Part shown: piece after piece, positions 34,508 to 43,374 of the stretch | How positions within the stretch are numbered: the stretch's first letter is position 1 | Layout: every line of letters starts with the position of its first letter | Assembly: GCF_039532605.1 (NCBI RefSeq) | Contig: NZ_BAAARY010000001.1 | Span: forward strand, 434,001 to 498,000 | Direction of reading: 5' to 3' | Length of the DNA stretch: 64,000 nt | Source: Pilimelia columellifera | GTDB taxonomy: Bacteria; Actinomycetota; Actinomycetes; Mycobacteriales; Micromonosporaceae | Notes under the pieces: generated by a model | Database searches by the model: none | What the model was told of the DNA's origin: nothing | The model's input: the letters and a program-made list of their open reading frames with translations, nothing else | Position numbers and translations under genes: made by a program

Positions 34508-34993
34508 TTGCCCGAGATCGTCCTGACCGTCGCCCGTTTCGGATTCCTCATCCTGCTGTGGATCTTTGTGTTCACCGTGGTGGGAGTGATCCGGCGGGAC
34601 CTGTTCGCCGGCGGGCGGCCCAGCCGCCTGGTGGCTGCCCCGCGGACCGCGGGGCTGTCGTCGCCAGCCGCTGGCCAACCGGTCAAGACCAAGAAGGGAC
34701 GCGCCGCGCACCAACTCGTAGTGACCGCCGGGCAGCTCGCCGGCACCCGTATCACCCTCGGAGAAGCGCAGATCACCATCGGCCGGGCGGAGGACTCCAC
34801 GCTCGTGATCACCGACGACTACGCATCAGCCAAGCACGCCCGGCTGGTGCCCCGCGCGGGGCAGTGGTTCATCGAGGACCTCGGCTCCACCAACGGGACC
34901 TACCTCGACCGGACGAAGGTGACCGGCCCCATGCCCGTTCCGCTCGGCGTGCCGATCCGCATCGGCCGGACCGCATTAGAGCTGCGCCCATGA
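34508..34993 (+). CDS. fhaB: FHA domain membrane protein (FhaB/FipA)
   Basis: This 161-residue protein has an N-terminal membrane helix (VARFGFLILLWIFVFTVVGV), a short linker, and an FHA domain with ITIGRAEDSTLVITDDYASA, KHARL and DLGSTNGTYLD. FhaB-like proteins recruit phosphorylated partners to the division site. Start is TTG 34508, four bases after the fhaA stop. Its stop overlaps the pstP start (ATGA). Confidence 0.93.
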   Translation: MPEIVLTVARFGFLILLWIFVFTVVGVIRRDLFAGGRPSRLVAAPRTAGLSSPAAGQPVKTKKGRAAHQLVVTAGQLAGTRITLGEAQITIGRAEDSTLVITDDYASAKHARLVPRAGQWFIEDLGSTNGTYLDRTKVTGPMPVPLGVPIRIGRTALELRP

Positions 34994-36420
34994 GCCTCAC
35001 CATGCGCTACGCCGCGCGTAGTGACCGTGGCCTCATCCGCGACGGCAACCAGGACTCGGTCTACGCCGGCCCGCGGCTGCTCGCCGTCGCCGACGGCATG
35101 GGCGGGATGGCGGCCGGTGACGTCGCCAGCAACATCGTCATCGCGGCGATGGCTCCGCTCGACGAGGACGTGCCGGGGGAGGCTCTGGTCGACGCCCTCC
35201 GCGGGGCGATCGACACCGCCAACATTCAGCTCCGGGAGACCGTCGCGGCGAACCCGCAGCTTGAGGGCATGGGCACGACGCTGACGGCCATGCTGTTCTC
35301 CGGCAGCCGGATCGGCCTCGCCCATATCGGCGACTCGCGGGCCTACCTGTTGCGCGACGACGATTTCGCCCAGGTCACCAAGGACGACACCTACGTCCAG
35401 ATGCTCGTCGACGAGGGTCGGATCAGCCCGGAGGAGGCCGGCAGCCACCCGCAGCGGTCGCTGCTCACCCGGGCGCTCGACGGTCGCGACGTGGAGCCGG
35501 AGTACTCGGTACACCAGGTCCTGTCCGGCGACCGCTACATGATCTGTAGCGACGGCCTCTCGGGTGTGGTGAGCGCCGAAACCATCGCCGACACCCTCGC
35601 CCAGTACCCCGATCCGGACGAGTGCGTCGAACGGCTCGTCCAGCTGGCGTTGCGGGGGGGCGGGCCCGACAACATCACGGTGATTGTCGCGGACGCCACC
35701 GACCAGGACATCGTCGAGTCGACCCCGGTCGTCGGGGGCGCCGCCGCCACCGACCGCGGGATGGCCACCGCGGCTGACATCTCGACACCGGCGGCGCGCG
35801 CATCGGCGCTGACCCAGCCCCGTCCGGCCGCGCCGGAGGCCGCCGCGGCCGACAGCGGCGCCGACGTCGACCCGCCGCGACGTTCCGGTGGGCGCCCCGT
35901 GCTGGCCACGGTGCTGGTCCTGGGCCTGCTCGGCGGCGGTCTGTGGGGCGGGTGGAGCTGGGCGCAGAGCCAGTACTACGTGGGGACCACCGAACGCGGT
36001 CAGGTGGCGGTGTTCAAGGGCGTCCCGGCCGATATCGGCGGCTGGCGCCTGTCCAGCGTTCACGAGACCAGCGACACCAGCATCGAGGAGCTGACCTCGG
36101 TCGCCCAGGACCAGGTGCGAGGCGGCATCGCGACGGACAACCGCCGCGAGGCGGTCGACATCATGCGCCGGCTCATCAGCGAGGAGCCTGGCAATCCCAA
36201 CCGCAAGCCGCCGTGTGAGCCGACCGCCAGCGCGTCGCCCACCGAGGTGCTCAAACCGGCCCCGTCGACATCGCCGCTGGCGCCGACGGTCGGCGGCAGC
36301 GGCGCGAGGCCGCCCGCTGGCGCCACGCCCAGCGCGACCCCTGACGGCCCGTCCGACTCACCGGCCACGGTGAGCCCCGGTCCGCCCGGCGAGCCGGCAG
36401 ACTGCCTTGAATCCAAGTAG
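34990..36420 (+). CDS. pstP: PP2C-type Ser/Thr protein phosphatase (PstP)
   Basis: This 476-residue phosphatase reverses PknA/PknB phosphorylation. Catalytic PPM motifs are RDGNQDS, VADGMGGM, GTTLTA, HIGDSRAYL, CSDGLSG and GGPDNITVIV, spread over residues 1 to about 240. A linker, one membrane helix (about 301-323) and an extracellular Pro/Ser-rich part follow. ATG 34990 overlaps the fhaB stop. Confidence 0.95.
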   Translation: MSLTMRYAARSDRGLIRDGNQDSVYAGPRLLAVADGMGGMAAGDVASNIVIAAMAPLDEDVPGEALVDALRGAIDTANIQLRETVAANPQLEGMGTTLTAMLFSGSRIGLAHIGDSRAYLLRDDDFAQVTKDDTYVQMLVDEGRISPEEAGSHPQRSLLTRALDGRDVEPEYSVHQVLSGDRYMICSDGLSGVVSAETIADTLAQYPDPDECVERLVQLALRGGGPDNITVIVADATDQDIVESTPVVGGAAATDRGMATAADISTPAARASALTQPRPAAPEAAAADSGADVDPPRRSGGRPVLATVLVLGLLGGGLWGGWSWAQSQYYVGTTERGQVAVFKGVPADIGGWRLSSVHETSDTSIEELTSVAQDQVRGGIATDNRREAVDIMRRLISEEPGNPNRKPPCEPTASASPTEVLKPAPSTSPLAPTVGGSGARPPAGATPSATPDGPSDSPATVSPGPPGEPADCLESK

Positions 36421-36444
36421 CCGAGCCGGGGCGCCGCGCGCCCG

Positions 36445-37932
36445 GTGGGTCCGGTGAGCGCGGCGTCGGCGGCGCTGGCCAGCACCGGCGAGATGCCGGC
36501 GGTGCGGCCGTCACGCGTCCGCCGCAACGCCGAGCTGGGGCTGTTGCTGTTCGCGATGGCCCTCGTGGCCGCCTACGGGGCCACCGTCGAGGCGACGATG
36601 CTCGGCGAGGTCACCGCCGACTTCTGGGTTCCGGCCGCGATCCTGACAACGGTGTTCGTCAGCATCCACGTCGCGATCCGGTTTCTGGCCCCGCAGGCCG
36701 ATCCGGTGCTCCTGCCCGCGGTCGCCCTCCTCAACGGCCTGGGCGTCGGCTTCCTACGACGGCTTGACCTGGCCGAGGTCCCGGTCGCCGAAGGAGCGGA
36801 GCTGACGACGTTCGCCGGCACCGGCGGGCGGCAGCTCGCCTGGACCCTGGCGGCCGTCGTCGGCGCCATCGTCCTGCTGGCTGTCGTACGGGACCACCGG
36901 GTCGTCTCCCGGTACGCGTACACCCTCGGCCTGGCCGGGATCGTGCTGGTGATGATTCCGGCGGTGCTGCCGCCCAGCATGTCGGAGATCAACGGCGCCA
37001 AGCTGTGGATCATCGTGGGTGGCTTCACCATCCAGCCGGGCGAGTTCGCCAAGCTGGCGCTGTTGTCGTTCTTCGCCTACTACCTGGTGCGCAAACGCGA
37101 AGTGCTGTCGTTGGCCAGCCGCCGGTTCCTCGGGATCGACTTTCCGCGCGGGCGCGACCTCGGGCCGGTGCTGGTGGTGTGGCTGGTCAGCCTGCTGGTG
37201 CTGGTGTTCGAGAAGGACCTGGGCACCTCGCTGTTGTACTTCGGCATGTTCGTCGTCACCCTCTATATCGCCACCGAGCGGGTGAGCTGGCTCATCATCG
37301 GCCTGGGGTTGTTCTTTGGTGGCGCCGTGTCCGCTTACTACCTCGGCAAGCAGCTCGGCGGACCGTTCGCCAACTTCGTCGTCCGGGCCGACACCTGGCT
37401 CGACCCGTTCGCCGACCCGTTCGCCAAGGGCTTCCAACTCAGCCAGTCGCTGCTCGGGTTGGGCACCGGCGGGCTCTTCGGCGCCGGTCCCGGCGGTGGT
37501 CAGCCCACCAAGATCCCCGAGGTGCACAACGACTTCATCTTCGCCGGCATGGGCGAGGAGATCGGCCTGTTCGGGCTGACCGCCCTGCTGACTCTCTACC
37601 TGCTCATTGTCGTCCGAGGGTTGCGGATCGGGCTCGCGGTCCGGGACTCGTTCGGCAAGCTCGTCGCCGGCGGCCTGGCCTTCACTCTCGGCCTCCAGGT
37701 CTTCGTGATCATCGGCGGCGTCACCAAGCTCATTCCGCTCACCGGGCAGACCACGCCGTTCCTGTCCGCCGGCGGCTCCTCCCTCATGGCGAACTGGCTG
37801 CTCGTCGCCGTCCTGCTGCGAATCTCGGACGCGGCCAACCAGACCGCCGGCGGCCCGCCCGTCCGGCCCGCCGGCGCCGTCGGCCCGCCAGTCCAGTTGC
37901 ACGCCGCGAATACTGAGGTGATCCGGCCGTGA
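36445..37932 (+). CDS. rodA: SEDS-family peptidoglycan glycosyltransferase (FtsW/RodA)
   Basis: This is a 495-residue multi-pass SEDS protein that polymerises lipid II and pairs with the class B PBP encoded next. Around ten hydrophobic helices are visible; family patches include INGAKLWIIVGGFTIQPGEF, VFEKDLGTSLLYFG, EVHNDFIFAGMGEEIGLFG and PFLSAGGSSLMANW. GTG 36445 is used; GTG 36454 is an equal alternative, and neither has a strong ribosome binding site. The 3' end overlaps pbpA (GTGA). Confidence 0.94.
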   Translation: MGPVSAASAALASTGEMPAVRPSRVRRNAELGLLLFAMALVAAYGATVEATMLGEVTADFWVPAAILTTVFVSIHVAIRFLAPQADPVLLPAVALLNGLGVGFLRRLDLAEVPVAEGAELTTFAGTGGRQLAWTLAAVVGAIVLLAVVRDHRVVSRYAYTLGLAGIVLVMIPAVLPPSMSEINGAKLWIIVGGFTIQPGEFAKLALLSFFAYYLVRKREVLSLASRRFLGIDFPRGRDLGPVLVVWLVSLLVLVFEKDLGTSLLYFGMFVVTLYIATERVSWLIIGLGLFFGGAVSAYYLGKQLGGPFANFVVRADTWLDPFADPFAKGFQLSQSLLGLGTGGLFGAGPGGGQPTKIPEVHNDFIFAGMGEEIGLFGLTALLTLYLLIVVRGLRIGLAVRDSFGKLVAGGLAFTLGLQVFVIIGGVTKLIPLTGQTTPFLSAGGSSLMANWLLVAVLLRISDAANQTAGGPPVRPAGAVGPPVQLHAANTEVIRP

Positions 37933-39428
37933 ACGCTCCGCTCCGACGCGTCGGCGTCGTGCTGCTCGTGCTGTTCGGGCTGCTGTTCGTCAACCTCAAC
38001 TGGGTGCAGGTCTACAAGGGCGAGGAGTACCGCACCAGCCCTCTCAACGCGCGGGTGCAGCTGGCCGAGTACAAGCGGCCGCGCGGCGTCATCGAAGCCC
38101 AGGGCAAGGGTCTGGCCAGCAGCGTCGCCACCGACGGCGAGTTGAAGTACCTGCGGAAGTACCCGTTCCCGAGCACCTACGCGCACGTCGTCGGTTACAA
38201 GCCGGTCAACATGGCCGCGACCGCCGTCGAGCAGGCCGAGAACGAGTTCCTCGCCGGCGAGAGCGACCAGCAGTTCGCCGAGCGGTTCCGCAGCATGGTC
38301 ACCGGCAAGGAGACCAGCGGCGGCAACGTGCTGCTCACGTTGTCGCTGCGGACCCAGCAGACGGCCTTCGCCGAGCTGTCCCGCAACCAGGTCGGCGCCC
38401 GTCGCGGGGCGGTCGTCGCGCTCGACCCTCGGACCGGCGCCGTCCAGGCGATGGTCTCGTTCCCCAGCTTCGACCCCAACCCGCTGGTCAGCCACAACAC
38501 CCGAGCCGCCCAGGCGGCCTTCGACAGACTCGCCGCCGACCCGGCGCGCCCGCTCACCAACCGCGCGGTAGCCGAGACGCTCCCCCCGGGCTCGACCTTC
38601 AAGGTGATCCTCGCGGCGGCGGCGCTGGAGAGCGGGGTCGCGGCCACCACCCGCATCCCCGCCGGGCCGGCGTACCAGCCGCCACAGACCACCCAGGTGA
38701 TCCGCAACGCGCACCCCAGCATCTGCCCGGAGGCGCAGGTCACCCTGCTCAACGCGCTGACCGAGTCCTGCAACACCGGTTTCGCCCAGCTCGGCGTGCG
38801 ACTGGGCGCCGACCGGGTCAAGGCCAAGGCGCAGGCGTTCGGTTTCGGCGACGAGGAGCTGACCGTCGGGCAGACCGGCGGGCCGGGGATGCCGGTCGCG
38901 GCCAGCCAGACCGGTGAGATGGCGCGGCCCCAGGGCGGCGCCGACCCGGCCGCGTTGGCGCAGTCGTCGATCGGTCAACGCGATGTTCGGATGACCCCCC
39001 TGCAAGGGGCGATGATCGCCGCCGCGGTGGCCAACGACGGCCAGCAGATGCGTCCGTACGTCGTGCAGCAACTGCTGGCGGCCGACCGGCGGCCGCTGCA
39101 CACCGCCGCTCCGCGGACGCTCCGCGAGCCGGTGGAACCGCAGGTCGCCGCCGAGCTACGGAAGATGATGGTGTCCGTGGTGCGCAGCGGCACCGGCGGC
39201 AACGCCCGCATCGACGGCGTCGAGGTCGGCGGGAAGACGGGCACCGCGCAGACCGGCGTCGCCGCCGACCACGGCTGGTTCATCGGGTTCGCCATCCGCG
39301 ATGGGAAACCAGTGTCGGCGGTCGCCGTGGTGCTGGAGAACGCCGGATCCGGGGGCAGCGGCGAAGCCACCAGGATCGCCGGGCGGGTCATGCGCGCGGT
39401 GCTCGCCGACGGCCGGGGAGGAAACTGA
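37929..39428 (+). CDS. pbpA: Class B penicillin-binding protein (PbpA)
   Basis: This 499-residue transpeptidase that cross-links peptidoglycan has one N-terminal membrane anchor (VGVVLLVLFGLLFVNLNWV) and a dimerisation region. The transpeptidase motifs are PPGSTFK (SxxK), ESCNTGFA (SxN) and VGGKTGTAQTG (KTG). It is coupled to the SEDS gene by GTGA overlap and to pknA by TGATG overlap, matching the conserved pbpA-rodA-kinase operon. Confidence 0.95.
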   Translation: MNAPLRRVGVVLLVLFGLLFVNLNWVQVYKGEEYRTSPLNARVQLAEYKRPRGVIEAQGKGLASSVATDGELKYLRKYPFPSTYAHVVGYKPVNMAATAVEQAENEFLAGESDQQFAERFRSMVTGKETSGGNVLLTLSLRTQQTAFAELSRNQVGARRGAVVALDPRTGAVQAMVSFPSFDPNPLVSHNTRAAQAAFDRLAADPARPLTNRAVAETLPPGSTFKVILAAAALESGVAATTRIPAGPAYQPPQTTQVIRNAHPSICPEAQVTLLNALTESCNTGFAQLGVRLGADRVKAKAQAFGFGDEELTVGQTGGPGMPVAASQTGEMARPQGGADPAALAQSSIGQRDVRMTPLQGAMIAAAVANDGQQMRPYVVQQLLAADRRPLHTAAPRTLREPVEPQVAAELRKMMVSVVRSGTGGNARIDGVEVGGKTGTAQTGVAADHGWFIGFAIRDGKPVSAVAVVLENAGSGGSGEATRIAGRVMRAVLADGRGGN

Positions 39429-40753
39429 TGTTCAGTCCCGGAGTGCTGCTGGGCAGCCGGTACCGACTCGACGAGCGGATCGCCGGCGGCGGGATGGGCG
39501 ACGTCTGGCGGGCCACCGACGACGTGCTCGGCCGTACCGTCGCCGTGAAGATCCTACTGCCGGCGTTGTTGGACGAGCCAGGCTTCGCCGAGCGGTTCCG
39601 CGGCGAGGCCCGGACCATGGCCACCATCAACCACCCCGGCGTCGTCGACATCTACGACTACGGCAGCGACGACCACGTCGCGTTCCTGGTCATGGAGTAC
39701 GTCGCCGGCGACGCCCTGTCGCAGACGCTGTCCCGGGTACGGCGGCTCACCCCGGCCCGCACCATGGCGCTCATCGCCCAGGCGGCGGAGGCGTTGCACG
39801 CCGCGCACAGCAAAGGCATCGTCCACCACGACGTCAAGCCGGGCAACCTGCTCGTTCGGCCCGACGGCACCCTTGTCCTCAGCGACTTCGGGATCGCCCG
39901 CTCCGCGCTGGTCGGTCAGTTGACCGTGGCCGGCGCGGTGCTGGGAACGGCGTCCTACATCTCCCCCGAGCAGGCCGCCGGGCAGGTCGCCACCCCGCTG
40001 TCGGACGTGTACGGGCTCGGCATCGTCGCCTATCAGTGTCTGTCCGGCCGTCGACCGTTCATGGGCGACAATCCGGTCGAGATCGCGATGAAGCACGCCA
40101 GCGAGCCGCCGCCTCCGATGCCCGCCGACATCCCGTCACCGATCCAGGCGATCGTGCAGCGGGCGATGGCCAAGGCGCCGACGGACCGGTGGCCCTCGGC
40201 TGCGGCCCTCGGCGCGGTCGCCCGGCAGGCGGCCGCGGCGGCCGCGGGAATGACGAGCCCGCGCACGTCCGGGCAGGCTGGCGTTGTCGGCCGGTCCCGG
40301 CCGGCCGGGACCGCGGCGTCCGGCGCGCGGCGTCCCGCGTCCGGCCAGGTCGCAGGCGATGTCCGGTCGGCTGCCCCGCCGCAGGTCACCGCGCCGCCAC
40401 CCCGTCCGGCCGCGCTGCCACCCCGTCCAGCTGCGCCAGCGCCCCGTCCGGCCGCGCCGGCCCGACCTCCCCAGCAGTGGCAGGCTCCGGCCGCCAGCTA
40501 CCGTCAGCAGGTTGTTCCGCGCAACCCGGCGCGCCGGCCCACGCCGGCTCTGCGGCCCGTGGCCGGCGCGGCGGCAAGTTCCGGTGGCTTGCGGCGATGG
40601 CTCATCGTGACCGTCGTGCTCGGTGCGATCGCGCTGCTGGCATGCGTCGGAGCGGTCACATTCTCCGCGTACCGGAGCGTGGGTGGTCTGCCGGGCACGT
40701 CGGGGCAGGGCATAGTGGGCATGGACACGACTGAAGGATGGCGGACGAGATGA
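39428..40753 (+). CDS. pknA: Ser/Thr protein kinase (PknA)
   Basis: This 441-residue membrane kinase has a Gly-rich loop AGGGMGDVW, a catalytic Lys in VAVKILL (K41), LSDFGIARS (D153) and a SPEQA region. The catalytic loop reads VHHDVKPGN (H133-H134-D135): the usual HRD arginine is His. A Pro/Ala-rich linker and one C-terminal membrane helix (about 391-415) follow, with a short outside tail and no PASTA domain, as in PknA. ATG 39428 overlaps the pbpA stop. Confidence 0.94.
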   Translation: MFSPGVLLGSRYRLDERIAGGGMGDVWRATDDVLGRTVAVKILLPALLDEPGFAERFRGEARTMATINHPGVVDIYDYGSDDHVAFLVMEYVAGDALSQTLSRVRRLTPARTMALIAQAAEALHAAHSKGIVHHDVKPGNLLVRPDGTLVLSDFGIARSALVGQLTVAGAVLGTASYISPEQAAGQVATPLSDVYGLGIVAYQCLSGRRPFMGDNPVEIAMKHASEPPPPMPADIPSPIQAIVQRAMAKAPTDRWPSAAALGAVARQAAAAAAGMTSPRTSGQAGVVGRSRPAGTAASGARRPASGQVAGDVRSAAPPQVTAPPPRPAALPPRPAAPAPRPAAPARPPQQWQAPAASYRQQVVPRNPARRPTPALRPVAGAAASSGGLRRWLIVTVVLGAIALLACVGAVTFSAYRSVGGLPGTSGQGIVGMDTTEGWRTR

Positions 40754-42531
40754 CGGCGCAGGCCCGCCTGCTGGGTGGCAGGTACCAGGTCGGCGAGCTG
40801 CTCGGCTACGGCGGCATGGCCGAGGTGCACCGCGGGCGTGACCTGCGTCTGGGTCGGGACGTCGCCATCAAGCTGCTGCGGCAGGACCTGGCGCGCGACC
40901 GTACCTTCCAGGAGCGTTTCCGGCGGGAGGCCCAGAACGCCGCCGCCCTCAACCATCCGGCGATCGTGGCCGTCTACGACACCGGCGAGGAGCACGCGCC
41001 GACCGGCGAGACGCTGCCGTTCATCGTCATGGAGTTCGTCAACGGCCGCACCCTCAAGGAGGTCCTGACGGCCGAGGGTCCGATCATGCCGCGCCGGGCT
41101 CTGGAGATCGTCGCCGACATCTGCGCTGCGCTGGAGTTCAGCCACCGGCACGGCATCATCCACCGGGACATCAAACCCGGAAATGTCATGCTCACCCAGA
41201 ACGGCCAGGTCAAGGTTATGGACTTCGGGATCGCGCGGGCTCTGGCCAGCGGCGCGACGACGATGACCCAGACCAGCGCCGTCATCGGCACCGCCCAGTA
41301 CCTGTCGCCGGAGCAGGCCCGCGGCGAGGCCGTGGACGCCCGGTCGGACGTCTACGCGGCCGGTTGTGTGCTGTTCGAGCTGCTGTGCGGGAACCCGCCA
41401 TTCGTCGGCGACAGCCCGGTGGCGGTGGCCTACCAGCACGTGCGCGAGGACCCCACGCCGCCAAGCTACCTCAACACCGAGGTCGGCCCGGACATCGACG
41501 CCATCGTGCTCAAAGCTCTCGCCAAGAACCCGATCAATCGGTACCAGAGCGGCGCCGAGATGCGCGCCGACGTGTTGCGGGCGGCGGCGGGCCGTCCGGT
41601 TCTGGCCACCCCGATCCTCAGCCAGGACGAGACCGAGCTGCTCACCGCAGCGGGCGGCCCGCAGGGCGCGCAGGTGGGAGACCGTCGTCGTCGGAAGGCT
41701 TCGGCGTGGGTGTTGGCGACGCTGAGCGCGCTCGGCGTGCTCGCGTTGCTAGCGCTCACCATCGCGCTCTTGGGCGAAGGCGAGACGAAGAAGCAGCAGC
41801 AGCAGCAGGTTGCGGTGCCGAACGTCGTCGGGATGCTGGGGTTGCAGGCGGAGAGCATCTTGAAAGAGAGTGGTCTCCGGTATGTGGAGGGCGATCCGGT
41901 TCAGGAGGCCGACTGCGCCCTGAAGGCTGTGGCGCGGCAGTCGCCGGAGGCCGGGGCCTCGGTCTCCAACGGCACCGAGGTCACGGTGCAGCTGTGCCTG
42001 GGCCCGAACACGGTGAAGGTGCCGGGGAACCTGGTCGGGCTGTCGCGGCAGGAGGCCGAGAACCAACTCGCGTCCCGGAAGCTGAAAGCAAAGATCGCCC
42101 TGGTGGACAGCGAGCGGACCAGGGACACCGTTGTCGCGGTGCCCGACCAGGGCAAAGAGGTTGCCGTCGACGCCATCGTCGAGCTGAGGGTCTCCCTTGG
42201 GAACCTGCGCGAGGTTCCCAACGTCATCGAGCTGACCGAGGCTGACGCTGTTGAGAAGCTGCAGAACGAGGGCTTCAGGGTGTTGGTGGTCCCCGGCGAC
42301 CAGGTGTCGAACAACGCCGGCACAGTCTCCGCGCAGACGCCGAACGCGAACAGGATCGCCAAGTCCGGTTCGCTGGTGCGGATCACGGTGCTTCAGCCGG
42401 CGGCCGAGCCACCCACCCCGACGCCCGGCCCGACCGGGACGCCGGGCGCGCTACGCGCTGGCGAACGCGGCGGTGCGGCGGGCCTCGACCTCGGCCGCCA
42501 GCCTTGGAGCGCGTTCCTGCGCATCGGGTGA
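40750..42531 (+). CDS. pknB: Ser/Thr protein kinase with three PASTA domains (PknB)
   Basis: This 593-residue sensor kinase for wall synthesis and division has a kinase domain with GYGGMAEVH, VAIKLL, IIHRDIKPGN (canonical HRD) and MDFGIAR. One membrane helix (about 317-341) is followed by a KKQQQQQ stretch and three PASTA units that begin VAVPNVVGML, VKVPGNLVGL and REVPNVIELT. ATG 40750 (ATGA overlap with pknA) is chosen; ATG 40738 would add four residues. The last 27 codons overlap the convergent pabA/trpG gene and look like readthrough of a lost stop. Confidence 0.94.
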   Translation: MTAQARLLGGRYQVGELLGYGGMAEVHRGRDLRLGRDVAIKLLRQDLARDRTFQERFRREAQNAAALNHPAIVAVYDTGEEHAPTGETLPFIVMEFVNGRTLKEVLTAEGPIMPRRALEIVADICAALEFSHRHGIIHRDIKPGNVMLTQNGQVKVMDFGIARALASGATTMTQTSAVIGTAQYLSPEQARGEAVDARSDVYAAGCVLFELLCGNPPFVGDSPVAVAYQHVREDPTPPSYLNTEVGPDIDAIVLKALAKNPINRYQSGAEMRADVLRAAAGRPVLATPILSQDETELLTAAGGPQGAQVGDRRRRKASAWVLATLSALGVLALLALTIALLGEGETKKQQQQQVAVPNVVGMLGLQAESILKESGLRYVEGDPVQEADCALKAVARQSPEAGASVSNGTEVTVQLCLGPNTVKVPGNLVGLSRQEAENQLASRKLKAKIALVDSERTRDTVVAVPDQGKEVAVDAIVELRVSLGNLREVPNVIELTEADAVEKLQNEGFRVLVVPGDQVSNNAGTVSAQTPNANRIAKSGSLVRITVLQPAAEPPTPTPGPTGTPGALRAGERGGAAGLDLGRQPWSAFLRIG

Positions 42532-43101
42532 ACCGCAATCCGCCAACCAGTTCGCCAGCATGAGGTGCCCGCCCTGGGTCAGCACCGACTCAGGGTGGAA
42601 CTGCACTCCCTGTAGCGGCAGCTCGCGGTGGCGCAGCGCCATCACCAGCCCGGACTCGGTCCAGCCGGTGACCTCCAGCTCGTCCGGCACAGAGTCCCGA
42701 CGGACGGTCAGCGAGTGGTACCGGGTGGCCGTGAACGGCTCGGGCAGCCCGGCGAGCACGCCGACCCCGGCGTGGCGCACCAGCGAGGTCTTGCCGTGCA
42801 GCAGTTCCGGCGCCCGTTCCACGGTGGCGCCGTAGGCTGCGCCGATTGCCTGATGGCCAAGGCAGACCCCGAAGATCGGCATGGTGTCGGCGTAGGCCCT
42901 GACGACCTCGAGGCACCGCCCAGCGCTTTCCGGCGCCCCTGGGCCGGGGGACAGCATCACACCGGCTGCCCCGCTGCGACCGACGTCGGCGACGGCGAAT
43001 TCGTCGTTACGCCACACCTCGCACTCGGCGCCGAGCTGTCCCAGGTACTGGACGAGGTTGTAGACGAACGAGTCGTAGTTGTCGATCACGAGGACGCGCA
43101 C
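42451..43101 (-). CDS. pabA: Glutamine amidotransferase, aminodeoxychorismate/anthranilate synthase component II
   Basis: This 216-residue class I amidotransferase supplies ammonia for p-aminobenzoate or anthranilate synthesis. Triad motifs are GVCLGHQAIG (Cys) and VQFHPESV (His, Glu); the N-terminus MRVLVIDNYDSFVYNLVQYL is typical. The same gene neighbours pknB in mycobacteria, where it is called trpG; dual use for folate and tryptophan is possible. Its 3' end overlaps pknB by 81 bases on the opposite strand. Confidence 0.92.
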   Translation of the reverse strand: MRVLVIDNYDSFVYNLVQYLGQLGAECEVWRNDEFAVADVGRSGAAGVMLSPGPGAPESAGRCLEVVRAYADTMPIFGVCLGHQAIGAAYGATVERAPELLHGKTSLVRHAGVGVLAGLPEPFTATRYHSLTVRRDSVPDELEVTGWTESGLVMALRHRELPLQGVQFHPESVLTQGGHLMLANWLADCGSPDAQERAPRLAAEVEARRTAAFASA

Positions 43102-43175
43102 GGCGTCAGCCTACTGCCCCGACCGTCGTCGGTCACCGCCCGAACGCCGTAACCGTGGACCGCGCGGCCGTCCGG

Positions 43176-43364
43176 TCACTGGGTGACCGTGTCCGCCGCG
43201 CCGCCGCCCTCGGTGACCTGGACGTCGTCGAAGGGAAGCAGTGGCTCGGCCCACGGGAACACCACGTACCAGAGCAGGGCGACAGCCCCGGCGAGCAGGA
43301 TCGCCGACCCGATGAGCTTGCCGGGCCGTCCGCCGGGGAGGTGGTTCCAGATCCATCCGTACAT
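43176..43364 (-). CDS. Small single-pass membrane protein
   Basis: This 62-residue protein begins MYGWIWNHLPGGRPGKLIGS, with one helix (AILLAGAVALLWYVVFPWA) and an acidic C-terminal tail. ATG 43364 is chosen; a TTG at 43382 overlapping the sortase stop is an alternative. It lies between sortase and pabA on the same strand and is probably co-transcribed with the sortase. No function is known. Confidence 0.75.
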   Translation of the reverse strand: MYGWIWNHLPGGRPGKLIGSAILLAGAVALLWYVVFPWAEPLLPFDDVQVTEGGGAADTVTQ

Positions 43365-43374
43365 GGCGGCCCGT

